Shown piece by piece: positions 13,101 through 22,584 of a stretch of 64,000 bases of DNA. Numbering within the stretch: position 1 is the first letter of the stretch; every line of letters begins with the position of its first letter. The stretch comes from Alopecurus myosuroides (lineage: Eukaryota > Streptophyta > Magnoliopsida > Poales > Poaceae): the NCBI GenBank assembly GCA_028641055.1, contig CM054059.1, positions 107,954,263 through 108,018,262 on the forward strand, read 5' to 3'. The notes below the pieces were generated by a model, which was not told where the DNA came from, searched no databases, and was given only the letters and a program-made list of their open reading frames with translations. A program made the position numbers and the translations under genes.

Positions 13101-14183
13101 CAAATAACATTTATTTAGGTTTATAACTAATCCCGATGGTAGACGTAGAGGTAGCGTCCCGACGGCGATCACATCAACTCTTGATCCATTGCCGACGCGC
13201 ATCGTCACCTCATCCTTTGCTAGTGGTCGCTTGTTCTGCAGCTTCTGTTTCGAGTTACATATGTGAGCAACCGAACCAGTATCAAATACCCAGGTGCTAC
13301 TGCGAGTACTAGTAAGGTACACATCAATAACAAGTATATCATATATACCTTTGTTCACTTTGCCGGCCTTCTTATCTGCCAGATACTTGGGGCAATTGCG
13401 CTTCCAGTGGCCAGTACCCTTGCAATAGAAACACTCAGTCTCAGACTTAGGGCCATGCCTGTTTCTCTTCTCAGCAGTAGCAACAGATTTGCCACCCTTC
13501 TTGAAGTTTACCCTTGGCTTGCCTTTCTTGCCTTTCTTGAAACTAGTGGTCTTATTGATCATCAACACTTGATGTTCTTTCTTGATCTCCACTTCAGCAG
13601 TTTTAAGCATCGAGAGAAGCTCAGGAAGAGACTTCTTCATGCTCTGCATATTATAGTTCATCACGAAGTTCTTGTAACTAGGTGGCAGAGATTGGAGAAC
13701 ACGATGTATCCCTAGCTCAATGGGAATCGATATTCCCAAGGCTATGAGCTTATCAGCGTACGCAGACATTTTGAGTACGTGCTCACTAACGGAGCTGTTC
13801 TCTTCCATCATGCAGCTAAAGAACTTTTCTGAAGCGTCATAACTCTCAACTGCGGCATGGGTATCGAAAATCATTTTCAATTCTCCCATTGTGGCATAAG
13901 CAGTGCTGTTCTCGAAACGTTTTCGCAGCTCTGGCTCTAATCCATAGAGGATGCCGCAGTGAACTATACTGTGGTCTTCTTGTTGAGTCAGATAAACATT
14001 TTTATCCTCATCAGAAGCATCATCAGCGGGTTGGTCACCTAGAGGTGCATCAAGCACATAGAGCTTCTTGCAAGCGGTGAGGAGAATCCTCAGGTTAAGT
14101 GCCCACTTGGTAAAGTTGCTACCATTGTTCGCTAATTTCTCTTTCTCCATGAACATATTGAAATTGAAGGTAGGTGGTGCCAT
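10200..14183 (-). CDS. Copia gag-pol polyprotein, intact
   Basis: A 1327-residue single-frame polyprotein that would make capsid, protease, integrase, reverse transcriptase and RNase H for retrotransposition through a cytoplasmic virus-like particle. Gag is about 1-280 with a CCHC zinc knuckle at 251-264 (CFYCKGTGHWKRNC). The protease has DTG at 301-303. The integrase zinc-binding region starts near WHCRLGH (about 430) and the core follows with HTDVCGPM and the GVSERRNRTLLDM stretch. Reverse transcriptase has KWIFKKK, QMDIKTAFLNG and YVDDILLIG. RNase H has STEAEYVAASEA and ends near the C terminus. No stop or frameshift is seen and all catalytic motifs are present. The start is the first ATG of the frame, after a long leader. 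Integrase before RT is the Copia order. Potentially autonomous. Confidence 0.95.
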   Translation of the reverse strand: MAPPTFNFNMFMEKEKLANNGSNFTKWALNLRILLTACKKLYVLDAPLGDQPADDASDEDKNVYLTQQEDHSIVHCGILYGLEPELRKRFENSTAYATMGELKMIFDTHAAVESYDASEKFFSCMMEENSSVSEHVLKMSAYADKLIALGISIPIELGIHRVLQSLPPSYKNFVMNYNMQSMKKSLPELLSMLKTAEVEIKKEHQVLMINKTTSFKKGKKGKPRVNFKKGGKSVATAEKRNRHGPKSETECFYCKGTGHWKRNCPKYLADKKAGKVNKGIYDILVIDVYLTSTRSSTWVFDTGSVAHICNSKQKLQNKRPLAKDEVTMRVGNGSRVDVIAVGTLPLRLPSGLVINLNKCYLVPALSMNIVSGSCLMRDGYSFKSENNGCSIYMNNIFYGHAPEKNGLFLLNLDNVDTHIHNVNAKRIKLNDDIATYLWHCRLGHIGVKRMKKLHSDGLLESLDYESFETCEPCLMGKMTRTPFSGSMERATDLLEIIHTDVCGPMSVSARGGYRYFVTFTDDLSRYGYIYLMKHKSETFEKFKEFQCEVENHRNRKIKFLRSDRGGEYLSYEFGMHMKQCGIVSQLTPAGTPQRNGVSERRNRTLLDMVRSMMSLTDLPLSFWGYALETAAFTLNRAPSKSVETTPYELWFGNKPKLSFLKVWGCDVYVKKLQPDKLEPKAEKCVFIGYPKETIGYTFYHRSEGKIFVAKNGSFLEKEFLSKGVNSRKVELDEVIEPSLLGMASSAAPEVVPGPTPSDEERVNDQDHETPIEETTAPRRSTRERAAPELYGDPVLNFMVDGGDDPATYEEAMMSPDSNKWLEAMKSEIGSMYENQVWTLVDLPNDRKAVENKWIFKKKTDADGNVTVYKARLVAKGFRQIQGVDYDETFSPVAMLKSVRIMLAVAAFFDYEIWQMDIKTAFLNGDIEEELYMMQPKGFVDPKDADKVCKLQRSIYGLKQASRSWNLRFDKVIKGFGFIQTYGEACIYKKVSGSSVAFLVLYVDDILLIGNDIELLKSVKGYLNNSFSMKDLGEAAYILGIKIYRDRSRRLIGLSQSTYLDKILKKFRMEDSRKGFLPMLQGKTLSKTQCPATAEDREKMDKTPYASAIGSIMYAMLCTRPDVAHAISLTSRYQSNPGLEHWTAVKNILKYLRRTKDMFLVYGGEEELVARCYVDASFDTDPDDSKSQSGYVFIMNGGAVSWRSSKQSVVAGSSTEAEYVAASEATQEAVWMKEFISELGVVPSALDPMVVYCDNNGAIANAKEPRSHKNSKHIKRRFHSIREHVADGDVKICKVHTDLNVADPLTKTLSRTKHDQHQNSMGVRFITM

Positions 14184-15360
14184 GATCTACAACATATTTG
14201 CAAAGACTATTTAGACTATGTTTATGATAAATTAAGTTCAAGTTAATTCTAAAATTATCCCATGAACTCCCACTCAAAAACAACATCCCTCTTAGTTGTC
14301 TTTAGTGATTACACGAACCAAATTCACTACACCGAAACCGATCATCACGTGAGACGGTGTAGTTGCAAAGGCGAACATCAACATGTTCATCATATCATTC
14401 ATATGACTCATGCTTTACCTTTCGGTTACGTGTTCCGAGGCCATGTCTGTACATGCTAGGCTCGCCAAGTAGAACCATTGTATTGCATGTGTTTCAAGGC
14501 CATGTCTGTACATGCTAGGCTTGAAAACACCCGTTGTATGCGAACGTTGAGTCTATCACACCCGATCATCACGTGGTGTCTCGAAACGACGAACTTTCTT
14601 AACGGTGCATACTTAAGGAAGAACACATTATTATCTTGATATTAAGTGAGAGGGATCATCTTATAATGCTACCGTCGCGATCTAAGCAAAATAAGATGCA
14701 TAAAAGGATAAACATCACATGCATGGATAATGTGATATGATATGGTCCTTCTTGCACTTGATCTCCATCTTGTGCATCATGGTATGATCTCCATCATCCT
14801 ACCGGCGTGGCACCAAGGTCCGTGGCACCTCCATCTTGATTGTCCATTACAACATATCACATGGATATGACATACAGCACGCAGGCCATAAAATAAGACA
14901 ACCATATGGCTCCAGCCGGTATGTCAATAATTTACAAAAGATATCATCTCATACATAACGTTTGTAACATCGACCATATCACATCACATGCCCTGCAAAA
15001 ACAAGTTAGACGCCTCTAATTTATTTTTGCATATTTTACGTGGCTTTGGGCTTACGAGGATAGAACCGTTCATATCTACGTACAAAAAACCACAACGTTG
15101 ATAAAATATATTTTTGAACAACCCTTTGTAGATTAGATCTTAACTATAGTAGGAGAAACCGACACCCGCAAGCCACTTATGCAATTCAAGTTGCATGTCA
15201 GTTGTGGAACAAGTCTCATGTACGTGGACATGTAAAGTTAGTCCGGGCCGCTTCATCCTACTATGCCACTAAGATCATAAAATACTCAAAGAGACAAAAA
15301 CATGATCATCAACGCCCACATACTCCTATGTGTTCTACCCGTACAATTCATCTACGCATA
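14184..15360 (-). other. Copia 5' leader, non-coding
   Basis: About 1.2 kb between PBS and the gag start. No convincing ORF; holds the 59-bp-spaced direct repeats. It is colinear with roughly 2119-3190 of the older relative. Confidence 0.7.
14438..14521 (-). repeat. Direct repeat in young Copia 5' leader (59-bp spacing)
   Basis: The 25-bp unit at 14438-14462 and 14497-14521 (on - agcctagcatgtacagacat followed by ggcct) is the counterpart of the pair at 2833-2916. Conservation of unit and spacing in an otherwise decayed relative marks it as a leader element rather than chance. Confidence 0.75.
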
Positions 15361-15378
15361 GATCCGGCTCTGATACCA
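15361..15378 (-). other. Primer binding site, initiator tRNA-Met type
   Basis: On - reads TGGTATCAGAGCCGGATC one base after the 5' LTR end CA at 15380. Confidence 0.9.
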
Positions 15379-15379
15379 C

Positions 15380-17037
15380 TGAAGGGGAACGTAGCATAGA
15401 AAACAAAAATTTTCCTACACGCGATAAACCCAAAAGGCCAAGATCTAATCTATGAGATGAAAGGCAACGGGGAGAAAGAGAGTCTTGAGATAACATACCC
15501 TCGAAGACTCAAAGTGGTACGAGAAAAGATCTCGTGGTTGGCGTAGTCGTTCTCACGCCGATCCCGAGCGAGAAGAAGAGCACCGCAATCCGGCGGCACC
15601 TCCGTAATCGGTCACACGTTCAGCTCGATGAAGACTTCCGTTCCCTCGTTCCAGCGGGTTGCGGAAGTGGAAGATCCCTCCGGAATTCCAGCAGCACGAC
15701 GGCGTGGCGGTGGTGAAGAATCCCACGGTCAGGGCTTCGCCAAGCCGGAGACCATGGAATGGAGCAGCGGATGGAAGGGAAAATGTGTGAGCAAGTGTGT
15801 GTGGAAGAGAGAGCCCTCACCCTCCTTTTATAGGGGAGGGGGAGGCAGCCCAAGGGGGGGGTGCGGCCAGCCATGGGTGCCCCCACCCCTTCCTCTCTTC
15901 ATGTGAGTGGAAGCTCCACTCAAACCCACTCAAATTTCCCTTAATTTCCCACTTGGAAAATCCAAAGGTTTTTCTTTAATAAATAAATAAAACATTTTTA
16001 TTTCTTTATTTATATTTGTTAATTCCATTAACAAACATTTGCATGCAGCACCTCGAACCATTTGTTAATTCTATTAACAACCGTTCGACGAAAAAACCCC
16101 TTGAACTATTTCAATTTTCCCCGAAACTATTCCGGAGCTGCCCAAAATATTCTTCGGTATTCCGTATCTTCTCTAAACGCTTCATCGAACCTTAAGTGTG
16201 TCTCCCTACGGTTCGTGAATATTATAGACATGATCGAGACTCCTCTCCGATCAATAATCAACAGCGGGGTCTGGAAAACCGTGATGACTCCTATATATTC
16301 AACGATGACTCTCGTGATCGTGTGAACCTTTCAACGTCGTAACGATTTCCCTTTGTCTCGCGATATATTACTTGTCCGAGATCCGATCATCGGTATCCAC
16401 TATACTTTGTTCGATCTCGTTATCCGACAAGTACTCTTTTCTCGTTCCCGTGATATAACATCCTAGTGATCAAATCACTTGCTTGCAAGCGGTGTTGATG
16501 TGATATCACCGAGAGGGCCCTGAGTATATCTATCCGTCATATTGGATGGACAAATCCCATTCTCGATCCATGAGCTTCAACCAATACTTTCCGAATATCC
16601 AATGCCACCTTTATAGTCACCCTTTTACGGTGTGATGTTTGATGTCATCAAAGTATTCTTTCGGTATTAGTGATTAACATGATCTCATGGTCTAAGGAAT
16701 AATGTTACTCCGAATGTAAGACATAACAACAAAACTAAATGACTTGATCATATTGTTATACTTAGTTTAGGGTTTAAGTTCATCATGTCATTCTCCTAAT
16801 GACATGACCCCGTTATCAACAACATCCAATGTTCATGATCAGGAAACCTTGATCATCTGTTTAATCAACGGGCTAGTTAAAAGAGAGGCTTCACTAGGAA
16901 CGTTGGTTTGTTTATTAATCACACATGTATCAACGTTTCCGGTTAATACAATTCTAGCATGAGAAATAAATATCTATCACAAACAAGGAATAACATAATA
17001 AACACTTTATTATTGCCTCTCGGGCATATTCCCTTCA
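15380..17037 (-). repeat. 5' LTR of young Copia
   Basis: 1658 bp, copy of 8509-10166 offset by exactly 6871 bp. TATA box on - at 15822-15834. Followed by the target duplication tcgta (17038-17042). Confidence 0.93.
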
Positions 17038-17042
17038 TCGTA

Positions 17043-17179
17043 ACGCTTTGTGTCTTCGAGGGTATGTTCTTCTTAAGACCCTCTCTATGCCCGTTGCTTT
17101 CATCTCCTAGATTAGATCTTGGCCTTTCGGGTGTCTCTCGCGTAGGAAACTTTTTGTTTTCTATGCAATGACCCCTTCA
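17043..17179 (+). repeat. 3' LTR of old Copia, right portion
   Basis: Continues the LTR interrupted at 8508; matches 1961-2099 (acgctttgtgtcttcgaggg to ccccttca) with a few substitutions. Confidence 0.85.
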
Positions 17180-17420
17180 AAGTTGATCCTTGTCGAGTTG
17201 AGGAAACCCTACTCACATTGTACTTTGTATAGTTCAGGCTTCAGCCCTGATTTAGTGAGACTGTAGGAGTACGCCGCCTAGTTGCGACGTACCGAACCTG
17301 GGTAATTTTGGTGTTCCTGGTTGTCGTACTACCACGTCCCCTCACGTCTCTACCAGTAGTCACATGGCACCCACGTCTATGAACTCTACTACGATCTCTC
17401 GATAGACCCACTCACCGTAA
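17180..17420. other. No recognisable gene or repeat
   Basis: 241 bp between the Copia end and the GC-rich coding remnant. Mixed composition; I see no LTR, terminal repeat or ORF I could support. Confidence 0.4.
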
Positions 17421-18441
17421 ATGAATTATACCGTCGCTACGTCCTCAAGCACCAAGCCAGTGCGATATTCCACGCCTGGTACCCGTGCCGCCCCCGATGT
17501 GCACGTCGGGCATGCCTTCACCATCGGGCGCTCCCGCACTCCCAACCCTGACACGCCGCGGGCCAGCGACGCTTCCTCGGGCGTGGAGGTGCTGGCCCAC
17601 TTCTACGACGTCCTCACGCCGGAGAAGCGCGAGGAGCCAGAGTGGGATTTGGCGAACCTGGCCAATACGGTGCACTACGAGGAGGATTTCAAATGCCTGC
17701 ACGGACATCGGTTGAACCGATGGGACAGCTCCGGCCCGTCCCTGCCCCCTCCCCCAGCGAGTGCAACCGAGCAGGCCGAAATGCGTTCAGGGCGCTGCCG
17801 GGGTTCACCTGGCGCACATCTACGCGGGCAACCGGCCCCTCGTCCCTTGGCCGGCGCGAACCGTTTGGGACCCGAGGCACTTGACGGTGACGCCCTGGCG
17901 TCCCTCTCCCGTTCCTCCTACTCCCACTCGCCCACGGGCGGCTCCTCACGTCGCTACACGCCTCTGCACGTCCCCAAGCCGGAGCCGCTCACCTCGACGC
18001 CGCCGCATATGCACGTCTCCAAGCCAGAGCCGCGCTCTTCGACGCTGCGTCCAGGCAGCCTCTAAATTGGTGACGGCGCCCAGTCCGCCTCGCGCCACTC
18101 CGCTCTACCACCGGCTCTCAAGAAGGTCAAGACGGAAGCACTCCCCTCCACCTTGCTCGAGCAGATGCGGGCCCTCCAGCGCTCCATGGTGACAGAGGAC
18201 GACCCGGAGGTCAGCCGCCACCGTGGGATGACGTCGTGCGCGCGTTGTCGTTCGCCGACCATGTGCAGATGACCGGCGCGCCATCATCGACTTAGACTGC
18301 GATGGTGTCTTCTCCCTAGCGGCTAACGACGACGAGGCGGGGCCGAGCAACTTTCCTCGCCCTCGAGGTGACGACGGTGAGGACGACCGCAACGGCAGCT
18401 ACGACTTGAAGGAGGAGGACTTCGATGTGTTCTACGAGTGA
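17421..18441 (+). pseudogene. GC-rich Pro/Ser/Arg-rich coding remnant, frameshifted
   Basis: Family not recognised with certainty. A 214-codon frame opens at 17421. It includes EEPEWDLANLANTVHYEEDF and later two copies of a KPEP motif (17974-18030). The likely continuation jumps frame: around 17800 the sense switches to another frame (AHIYAGNRPLVPW, then WDPRHLT). A further stretch PPPWDDVVRALSFADHVQM (about 18209-18265) ends at a stop. The last part is open from about 18280 (IIDLDCDG, then DDEAGPSN and an acidic end) to TGA at 18439-18441. So at least two or three frameshifts are needed. It resembles grass-specific low-complexity hypothetical proteins with acidic C termini, some associated with DNA transposons. 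A GGAGATGCTCTT sequence at 18665-18676 is like the end of some grass terminal-inverted-repeat elements, but no partner end was found. Confidence 0.45.
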
Positions 18442-18985
18442 ACGCGCCAAAATTAGTTAAATTTTAAGTTTTTAGGTTAAATTTTGTTCAAATCGTGTAA
18501 TATTTACTAAATATTTGAATGAAATCTAAGTTTAGATTTTAGTTTTTAAATTTTTTTATAAGGTATCTATTTGGGGATACGAGTGGGAAACAGAGTCCCA
18601 AACGCCGGCTTCCCATCTAGACAGCCCTCAAAGGACCAACTCCTGGTACCGCCGGGCGGAGAGTGGAGATGCTCTTCTAAGGGGTTTTGCACCACCAAGA
18701 CGTATGTAGTTTTTGTCATAACAAACACACATGAATGTGAAGGATTTGCTAAAAAGCTGTGGGGTCAGATCCGGTCCGGGTAGGAAATCGGAAACCGACT
18801 CCGAAGAGAGCTAAGTTCGCGTTTACTTCCCTGAAGAAAAAAAAGGTTCGCGTACACCTTTATATTGAGCGAGCGGCCGTTCCTCCTCTTCTTCCACAAA
18901 TCCCCACATCAAAGGTTACCTGTGTATCCACTGAAAACTCGATCAAGCCTCAGTGAGTTGAGGTGCGGCCGATCAGAGATCTCCG
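18442..18985. other. AT-rich then mixed spacer; possible upstream region of the 18986 ORF
   Basis: 18442-18560 is AT-rich with short repeats of aaattttaagttt type. tttatattgagcg at 18859-18871 is TATA-like about 120 bp before the next ATG, but a 17-bp stretch around it (cacctttatattgagcg) recurs at 19751-19767, so it may be part of a repeat. Confidence 0.35.
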
Positions 18986-19456
18986 ATGGCCGACAAGAAG
19001 CAACTTTCGCTGAATCCCTGCACCACCAATTCGAGGGGTGGCGCATCAGGATTACCGATGGACGGTGGCGAGGTGTTTTCGCCGAAGCTTTCTACCACGA
19101 GTAGCTTGGGCCAGGTGGAGGGGGAAAGTGCACCGAAGGGGCGTGCCACTAAAAGGAAGGGGGATTCTGGCCTCTCAAAGAGAGAGGACGCAGCGGAAGA
19201 AGAGGCAGCGGCCGAGAAGGCTGCCGTGACGGTGGCGGACGACGATACGATGGAGCAGGAGGCTGCCCTCAAGATCGACAAGGTCCACGAGGAGTGCAAA
19301 GCGCGATTCGAGGCACTTATGCAGGAGCTGTTTGGTGGTGGCCCTGGCTCAACACCTGTAAGGATTGTGGAATATGCCCCGTGCATGTCAACATATTCTG
19401 GGGAGGAAGAGCTCGGCGTGGTGGATGATGGGAATCTGCCGCCGGTAACCAACTAG
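18986..19456 (+). CDS. Hypothetical small protein, 156 aa
   Basis: Not recognised. The frame runs ATG to TAG with a GC-leaning coding composition. The product is hydrophilic with no membrane segment. Residues about 50-60 contain a basic nuclear-localisation-like KGRATKRKGD, 65-85 are Ala/Glu-rich (EDAAEEEAAAEKAA) and could form a helix, and 95-118 read as an amphipathic stretch (KVHEECKARFEALMQELF). A TATA-like sequence lies about 120 bp upstream. It sits in the only non-LTR stretch of the window. It could be a genuine low-copy gene, one exon of a larger gene, or a chance open frame. No introns were called. A transcript or ortholog would be needed to believe it. Confidence 0.3.
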   Translation: MADKKQLSLNPCTTNSRGGASGLPMDGGEVFSPKLSTTSSLGQVEGESAPKGRATKRKGDSGLSKREDAAEEEAAAEKAAVTVADDDTMEQEAALKIDKVHEECKARFEALMQELFGGGPGSTPVRIVEYAPCMSTYSGEEELGVVDDGNLPPVTN

Positions 19457-20032
19457 GATGAGGAAGAATACCTTGGATAGTGGAACCGTGAACCTTGGAT
19501 AGCGGAATCTTCCATTTGCTGCCCGGCTGATCTTTCACTATGACAAAGTTGCATATATCATATATGACTACCACTGTCAAACCGCACTTCAATCCATAGA
19601 CGTTTTATAAACAAATGCTTTATTACTGTTTGACACATCTTTTAGAATGATGTACTTCAACAACCCATCCTATCACGCTCGTGTCGAAAGAACCCCATCC
19701 TATCACACGACTCCAATAAAACTGAAAGAATTAACTTCCAGAAATCCCCACACCTTTATATTGAGCGTGATAGGAAGACCTTTATATTGTGCTTTTATTG
19801 GACTCGTGTCGAAAGAACCCCATCCTATCACGCTCAAACGCATCTAACGCTTTTCAGGAGCAATCTTTCCCGTCGGAGTAACACCGGCAATCCACAACAC
19901 GTTCATCGCGGTGAGCCATAAGGTGGCTTTTGTATGCCAACGCTTAAAGTATGTTCTCGTAAACGGACACGGTTTTAGTGCAACAAGAAAACCTTAGATA
20001 AAAATTTGCCTAACCATATTAGGTTTTTGGAT
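19457..20032. repeat. Cluster of short direct and inverted repeats
   Basis: ctcgtgtcgaaagaacccc continuing into atcctatcac occurs at 19678-19706 and 19803-19831. catcctatcacgctc occurs at 19666-19680 and 19821-19835, with its inverse gagcgtgatagga at 19763-19775. cgactccaataaaa (about 19708-19721) and ttttattggactcg (about 19792-19805) form an inverted pair with one mismatch. This looks like a small foldback or a decayed MITE array. The rest (19841-20032) shows no feature. Confidence 0.5.
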
Positions 20033-20967
20033 TGTTGAGTATTTAGGCAATTTTTGAATTAATAAGTCCAAGAATAAATCATGACCATGACATGAACAAT
20101 AGTAAACACATACTGATATTTCATAACATAAACATGTACCAGACGGATCGTCGTGACAACTACACAAATCACTAGTACTGCGCACATAGAAATAACTAGG
20201 AGCGGGATAAACGATTTATACCCTCCTATTGGCCAGTTGGCCGTAGTAGCAATGGCAGCCTCGTTGGTCACCTTCTTCTCAGCGGCAGCCTTCTCAGCAG
20301 CAATCTTGTCGGTCAAGGTGGACAAGTTGTTGACGAAGGCGACGCGGACGATGTAGACAAATGGAGGCGAGCAGTCGCGTAGGAGACGCTCCCCAAAAAG
20401 CTAATCACCCCTCTTCTCAAATAGGATCTGGAGAGGCCGGATTTCGGAGGCTGGTTTTCCCGTCAGCCGTGTACGCGGTAGACGGGATGAGATCACCAGT
20501 GGCACCAACAGCGAGAGGATGTGTTTTTTTGTCCACTTGAGCCTCGAATATATAGATGTGATCGGGTAGGAGAACGGCCAACTGATGATCAATGTGGTGC
20601 TTACTGACATTTACAGATGACAGTCATTATAATGTTTCATATTCTATCGGCGCGCCTGTTACATACTCTCTGTTTCCGACCGAAAAACTAAACGTATCGG
20701 CTTGCTCATTCTCGCAATCTGCAGACCGCCGCGTATGCGCGCATCGTGATGGGGCAGGCGGCGAAGGAGCGTGCGTGTAGAACAACTCTTCTCCCTTCAC
20801 ACCAACACATACTAGTGGGAGAGGAGATCACCTTATAATCTAGTGCAAATCTCTCTGAACTAGCCATGTTAGACTAAACTCCCACAACTTTCCATGATAT
20901 CATCGGCCTTCTGGGATTTACTAAATTTGTCTAATGGGACTAAATCCCACCCATATTTCAAAAATTC
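20033..20967 (-). repeat. 3' LTR of truncated Copia
   Basis: On - it begins near gaatttttgaaatatgggtg (the TG start is lost) and ends CTAAATACTCAACA at 20033. A TATA-like ctatatattcg lies on - near 20550. The length of about 935 bp is inferred from ends and from my memory of this LTR type. Confidence 0.6.
20059..20325 (-). other. Short ORF inside Copia LTR (88 aa)
   Basis: Encodes a lysine/alanine-rich helix (KIAAEKAAAEKK) and then a hydrophobic stretch (IPLLVISMCAVLVICVVV) that looks like a membrane segment. It lies wholly in the LTR, downstream of its TATA box. I consider it LTR-derived rather than a host gene; whether it is translated is unknown. Confidence 0.25.
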
Positions 20968-21514
20968 CCCACCTGATCCCTAAAACCCATGGTGTTGTAC
21001 TCTGTTTCAAACACTGTTTTGATATACCGACATTTTTAGTGGAGACCTGTTAAGGTTGAACATCCACCAAAAGAAAATAGATACACTAGTTCACAACTGA
21101 ACAATGGACTATGCCTTGAATTTACAGTTTAGCATGTACTTTCACTAAATGTCTTGCCAGTACTAGCCTGCTGAATGCCGACCACTTGGATTGAGCATAT
21201 TAGTCACACTCCTGACCTATTCATGAACTTATTAGTGATCACCCCAATTTCATAAATTGTGACAAGCAGTCAGTCTCATATAGGTTCTTCCAAAGATCGC
21301 TCTACGGGATAACATCTTTCTTATACAATCCTTAGAACACATTAATACAAAATCCAACCTGCCATACAGTTTCTGAAAGTATTGCATCTCCAGCAGAGTG
21401 GGTTAACAAAACTACTCTCCTCAATTAGCCACTAGCTTGTTTTTATATGTCCTACTTCACGGGATCTCTGATCAGATAGGTTGGATTACTACCATGGAAA
21501 CTCATGTGGGTCTC

Positions 21515-22584
21515 ATACCCATCTCCTTTGATGGATTTTTTATCACAACGCATGATAGCCCTTTAGTAAAGGGATATGCCAGATTCTTAACCGACTGGAT
21601 ATAAGCCACAACTATCACTCTGGAGTTTCTTAAACTGGCAGCTTTTAATCTCATTCTTATGTGTTTTGTGTACTGCTAGTTGTCCTTTAACTCTTCACCT
21701 TTATAATCACTGTTCAATTGTCACGGTTCATAAGGATAGTTGGTACTAGATTTTCAACCACTAGCAAGTCCATCAAAAGATCTTAAATCCATCCTGATAA
21801 GACACTAGATGTGTCTAATGTTGTCAATTCAGCTTCCATTATCAATTTCTTTAAGATTGTTTGCTTGCAAGACTTACAAGAAATAGCACCACCTCCAAGG
21901 GACAACACATATAATGTTGTGGCTTTCATCTCATCAGCATTGGCGATCCACTTCGCATCACAATAACCTTCAAGCACCGAAGGGTATCCAGTATAGTGAA
22001 GTCCATCGTTCACATTACCTTTGAGATAGCGCATAATTCTTTCAACAACATGCGAATAAACATCACCTGGATTGGAAACAAACCGACTTAGTTTGCACAC
22101 AACAACGTGATGTCAGGCCTCAAAGCGCTCGCTAGGTACATGAATGAACCAATTACTCGAGAGCATCTCAACTGATTCTTAGTTGTGCCTTTGAACTTTT
22201 GAATCATCACACTAGTATCATATGGTGTTGGAGATATTTTGCAGTCCAAATATCCAAAACGACTCAAAACCTTCTCAACATAATGACATTGCAGAAGTGT
22301 AATCCCACCCTCATTATCTCTCACTAGATTGGTATTCAAATTGACATCAGCCACACCAATGTCCTTCATCTCAAAGTTTTGAGATAGAAACGACTTAAGC
22401 TCCTCGATGACTTTGAGGTTGGTCACAAAATATCAGTATGTAATCAACATACAAACATAGTATAACTCCTTTGTCCCCACCATGGCGATAGTATACGCAT
22501 TTTGAGATTTATTAACAACAAAGGCAACAAATGTTAAAGTTGTATGAACTTCTCATGTCATTTGTTAGGTGCTTTTTACATGCC
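21515..22584 (-). pseudogene. Copia reverse transcriptase/RNase H remnant
   Basis: Two overlapping frames on - carry the RT C-terminal part (22088-22426: FEMKDIGVADVNLNTNLVRD, HYVEKVLSRFGYLDCK, GSFMYLASALRPDI) and RNase H (21783-22100: RFVSNPGDVYSHVVERIMRY, YLKGNVNDGLHYTGYPSVLE, EAELTTLD). Upstream, 22427-22584 holds a broken match to the KQAPNKWHEKF and YVDD region with a stop inside the catalytic box. Downstream to about 21515 the C-terminal tail (HIRMRLKAA, YIQSVKNLAYPFTKGLS) reads through with stops. A frameshift separates the two main frames near 22095. Gag, protease and integrase are absent, so it is inactive. Confidence 0.8.

Larger units (their letters stand above)
8509..17037 (-). 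mobile_element. Young, apparently intact Angela-like Copia retrotransposon
   Basis: Complete structure: 1658-bp LTRs at 8509-10166 and 15380-17037, polypurine tract, an uninterrupted 1327-codon gag-pol, a 1.2-kb leader, PBS, and a 5-bp target duplication TCGTA at 8504-8508 and 17038-17042. The two LTRs have equal length and I found only two substitutions between them (near 9210/16081 and 9870/16741). With the commonly used grass rate of 1.3e-8 per site per year this is of the order of 50,000 years, an estimate only. Its target is the 3' LTR of an older relative in opposite orientation. Family naming as Angela/BARE-like rests on LTR ends, PBS and protein style. Confidence 0.92.
1930..17179 (+). 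mobile_element. Old Angela-like Copia element, degenerate, split by a younger Copia
   Basis: Consists of a 5' LTR remnant (1930-2099), PBS, decayed internal region, polypurine tract and 3' LTR (6993-8508 continued at 17043-17179). The two LTR pieces around the nested insertion add up to 1653 bp, close to the 1658 bp of the younger relative inside it. The 5' leader and LTR ends are recognisably the same family as the element at 8509-17037, but pol is ruined by stops and indels. The left part of its 5' LTR was displaced by the Gypsy insertion and is outside the window. Confidence 0.8.
20033..22584 (-). mobile_element. Copia element, 3' half only
   Basis: On the - strand: RT and RNase H remnants, a polypurine-like ggatcaggtgggg near 20967-20979, then an LTR at 20033-20967. 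Everything upstream of RT is missing; the break at 22584/22585 is where a Gypsy LTR begins. It belongs to a different Copia family from the Angela-like pair (different LTR, different RT). Confidence 0.75.

Noticed and set aside
17445..18392. Several - strand and alternate-frame ORFs in the GC-rich remnant
   Set aside because: Open by virtue of high GC; only the + strand segments give protein-like composition.
20059..20325. Host gene for a small membrane protein
   Set aside because: Falls entirely within a Copia LTR whose polypurine tract, TATA and CAACA end bracket it.
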